Source: Gemmatimonadota bacterium (GTDB lineage Bacteria > Gemmatimonadota > Gemmatimonadetes > Gemmatimonadales > GWC2-71-9). Taken from it: a stretch of DNA of 11,092 nucleotides. A model generated the notes under the pieces. It saw nothing but the letters and a program-made list of their open reading frames with translations, made no database searches and was not told the origin of the DNA. Positions within the stretch are counted from its first letter, which is position 1. The number at the start of each line of letters is the position of its first letter. This document shows, one piece after another, positions 9,506-11,092 of this stretch. A program made the translations under genes and the position numbers. Location: positions 1 through 11,092 of the forward strand of contig JANYAG010000132.1 in NCBI GenBank assembly GCA_025361465.1, given 5' to 3'.

Positions 9506-10330
9506 ATGCGTCGGACCACGGAATCCCTGATGGCTCTGGCCGCGGCTGGCCTGCTGGCGTGCGGTGGGCAGAAGCAACTTCCCCAGACCGCGCTGGACAG
9601 CACCCGCCCCGGGGAGAACATCACCCCGATCGCGGATGCCCCGCGGCCGGATACGGCACCCCTGATCACTCCCCCGCCACCGCCACCGCCACCGGTCACC
9701 ACGACGCGACTGGCACCCAAGCCGACACCCAGGGCCGCCGCACCCGCGCCCGCTTCAGCCCCTCGTCCCGAGGCTCCACCAGCGCCAGCGCCGCTCCCCC
9801 CTCGAGCCCCGACCTTGGCCGCCGGGACCCAGATTGCAACCAACGCCCTCGACTCGATCCACTCCCACCTCAACCGGGTTGGTGACCCGATTCGCGTGAA
9901 GGTCGCGACGGATGTCACCGATGCGGACGGCAAGGTGGTCATCCCCGTCGGTTCCATCGTGACGCTGCACGTGGTGCAGATCGGCGAAGCGTCGAATCGT
10001 GGAGAGAAGGGGACGCTCGTCCTCTCTGCCGACGAGGTCGAGATCAACGGCGTGACCTACCCGGTCATGGCGCGTGCGTCAGACTATGCCTACGAAATGA
10101 AGGCGCGTCCGATCGGGGCGGGGGAAGTCGCCAAGACCGGTGCTGGCGCAGCGATCGGGGCGATCATCGGTCATGCCATCGGCGGCAAGACTGGCACGGT
10201 GGTTGGAGCGGTCGGCGGTGGGGCGGCCGGAGCCGCGGTCGCGGCCAAGACCGCCAATCGCGACATCATCGTCCACGCCGGGAGTACTGTGACGCTGACG
10301 CTTCGCGACGATTTCATCCGCAAGCCCTGA
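9506..10330 (+). CDS. Lipoprotein with proline-rich linker and glycine zipper
   Basis: This is a 274-residue exported lipoprotein of unknown role. A positively charged N-terminus and short hydrophobic stretch lead to a lipobox, LLAC, with lipidation predicted at C19. Residues 45-103 form a Pro/Ala-rich linker, including eight consecutive prolines (56-63), suited to spanning periplasm or peptidoglycan. Residues about 104-192 look like a small beta domain (LAAGTQI, then VIPVGSIVTLHVV and GVTYPVMARA). Residues 203-247 are a glycine zipper with repeated small-residue spacing (GAGAAIGAIIGHAIGG, then GAVGGGAAGAA) that could pack in or on a membrane. A last strand pair (IIVHAGSTVTLTLRDDF) resembles the beta domain's AG-T-V-TL pattern. 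The start is set by AAGGAG 8 bases upstream. It probably has its own promoter. The class is secure; no specific function can be named. Confidence 0.85.
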   Translation: MRRTTESLMALAAAGLLACGGQKQLPQTALDSTRPGENITPIADAPRPDTAPLITPPPPPPPPVTTTRLAPKPTPRAAAPAPASAPRPEAPPAPAPLPPRAPTLAAGTQIATNALDSIHSHLNRVGDPIRVKVATDVTDADGKVVIPVGSIVTLHVVQIGEASNRGEKGTLVLSADEVEINGVTYPVMARASDYAYEMKARPIGAGEVAKTGAGAAIGAIIGHAIGGKTGTVVGAVGGGAAGAAVAAKTANRDIIVHAGSTVTLTLRDDFIRKP

Positions 10331-10340
10331 ACGCTGCGCA

Positions 10341-10371
10341 AGGCCGTCGGGGACTAGTACCCCGACGGCTT
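10341..10371. terminator. Bidirectional hairpin between convergent genes
   Basis: GCCGTCGGGG (10343-10352) and CCCCGACGGC (10360-10369) are perfect 10-bp inverted repeats around the 7-base loop ACTAGTA. A G-T wobble and an A-T pair extend the stem to 10341-10371. It starts 11 bases after the lipoprotein stop. It contains the last codons and the stop (TAG, 10356-10354 on the - strand) of the converging transpeptidase gene. Neither side has a real T-run, so termination would be weak or factor-assisted; it may instead block 3' exonucleases. Confidence 0.65.
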
Positions 10372-11092
10372 CCCGCCGCCGCGCGGGTCGCTCACCGCCT
10401 GCCAGCCGTTCGGGGTGCGGATAATCGCCTGGACATCGCCGCCGCCACCGAACTTGATCGCGTGCCCCATGGCTCGCAGCGAATCCATGACGGTGGCAAG
10501 GAACCCGCCGCGCTCGAGCTGCATCGAATCGGGGAGCGCCTGGTGGTGCAGTCGAGGCGCGGCCACTGCCTCGGCGAGCGACATGCCGTGATCGATCACG
10601 TTGCTGATCACGTGATAGACCTGCGTGATGATCGTCGGGCCACCCGGCGTGCCGACCACGAGCTTCACCTTGCCCTGCGGGTCGAGCACGATGCTTGGCG
10701 TCATGGCCGACAGCATCCGCTTTCCCGGCTGGATGGCGTTGATCTCGCCCTGGACCAATCCGTACATGTTCGGCGTGCCCGGCGCCGTGGCGAAGTCGTC
10801 CATCTCGTCGTTCAACAGGAATCCCGCACCGGTCACTGTCACCTGCGAGCCGTAGGAGTTGTTCAGCGTCGTGGTGGTGGAGACCGCGTTTCCGTCGGCA
10901 TCGACCACCGAATAGTGGGTGGTGTTCATCCCGTCCTTGATTGAGGCGTCGAACGGTGGGGTCGGCGTGGCCTTCTGCAGGTCGATGGTGGCGCGAGCCT
11001 TGTTGGCATACGGCTTCGCCACCATGCTCGGCAGCATCGTGAGCGGATGGTAATCGGGATCGCCGAGAAAGCGGTTCCGGTCCGTGAAGGCA
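10354..11092 (-). CDS. ggt: Gamma-glutamyltranspeptidase, C-terminal part (5' end outside window)
   Basis: This N-terminal-nucleophile hydrolase, normally exported to the periplasm, cleaves and transfers gamma-glutamyl groups, for example from glutathione. The frame is open to the window edge; reading in from the edge gives FTDRNRFLGDPDYHP, typical of the end of the large subunit. Self-cleavage is predicted in GMN|TTHYS, with the catalytic Thr encoded at 10923-10921. This gives a 189-residue small subunit, close to the usual size. Other family marks are TTTTLN, NDEMDDF, the lid-loop region GTPNMYGLVQGEINA, VGTPGG (oxyanion and glutamyl binding) and a GY terminus. One oddity: the usual SSM segment is SAM (Ala codon at 10707-10705), replacing the second of two serines near the active site. 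The gene converges on the lipoprotein gene. Identification is firm; the start and signal peptide are not visible. Confidence 0.95.
   Translation of the reverse strand, partial: AFTDRNRFLGDPDYHPLTMLPSMVAKPYANKARATIDLQKATPTPPFDASIKDGMNTTHYSVVDADGNAVSTTTTLNNSYGSQVTVTGAGFLLNDEMDDFATAPGTPNMYGLVQGEINAIQPGKRMLSAMTPSIVLDPQGKVKLVVGTPGGPTIITQVYHVISNVIDHGMSLAEAVAAPRLHHQALPDSMQLERGGFLATVMDSLRAMGHAIKFGGGGDVQAIIRTPNGWQAVSDPRGGGKPSGY

Noticed and set aside
9671..9694. CCGCCA-type short tandem repeat as a possible repeat element
   Set aside because: It is explained by the octa-proline stretch of the lipoprotein linker; there is no larger repeat unit.
9352..10047. - strand open frame opposite the lipoprotein gene, with Gly-rich runs
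   Set aside because: The Gly runs are the reverse complement of the proline codons; no ribosome binding site or motif supports it.
10462..10944. + strand open frame inside the transpeptidase region (160 codons)
   Set aside because: Antisense to highly conserved transpeptidase motifs; the translation is His/Arg-rich and motif-free.

Overview
This is a high-GC, densely packed stretch of bacterial chromosome. Eleven genes are on the + strand and one partial gene converges from the right on the - strand. Three things point to a GC-rich, Gram-negative, non-proteobacterial organism: the single-chain glycyl-tRNA synthetase (most Proteobacteria use the two-subunit form), the lipoprotein signal, and the gamma-glutamyltranspeptidase. 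Gemmatimonadota or a related phylum is my best guess, but that is inference. I see no mobile elements, CRISPR arrays, rRNA or tRNA genes; the window looks like core chromosome with a few poorly characterised genes.

Layout. Bases 1-121 are a short leader with a -10-like motif directly before the glyS start. glyS (122-1453) is followed 4 bases later by a PLP-dependent Cys/Met-metabolism enzyme (1458-2735), which ends in a small hairpin. From 2820 a tight run begins: an unrecognised 90-residue protein, an 86-residue protein with the look of a ubiquitin-like beta-grasp fold, a histone-deacetylase-family amidohydrolase, a dipeptide epimerase of the enolase superfamily, and the replication-restart helicase PriA (to 7693). 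Most junctions overlap or have gaps under 10 bases, so this is probably one transcript.

After a 44-base gap comes a second group: an unrecognised protein of up to 142 residues, a Fur-family metalloregulator, and the thiol-electron transporter CcdA. All three overlap at their ends, so translational coupling is likely. A 122-base gap then leads to a lipoprotein with a proline-rich linker and a glycine zipper (9506-10330). It converges on the C-terminal half of gamma-glutamyltranspeptidase (10354 to the window end, - strand). A perfect 10-bp inverted repeat sits between them, over the transpeptidase stop codon.

Functional themes are translation (glyS), sulfur amino acids (PLP enzyme), peptide and glutamyl turnover (epimerase, transpeptidase), deacetylation, replication restart, and metal- or redox-linked envelope biogenesis (Fur, CcdA). 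The most unusual element is the coupled pair of small genes at 2820-3349, one of which encodes the ubiquitin-like protein.
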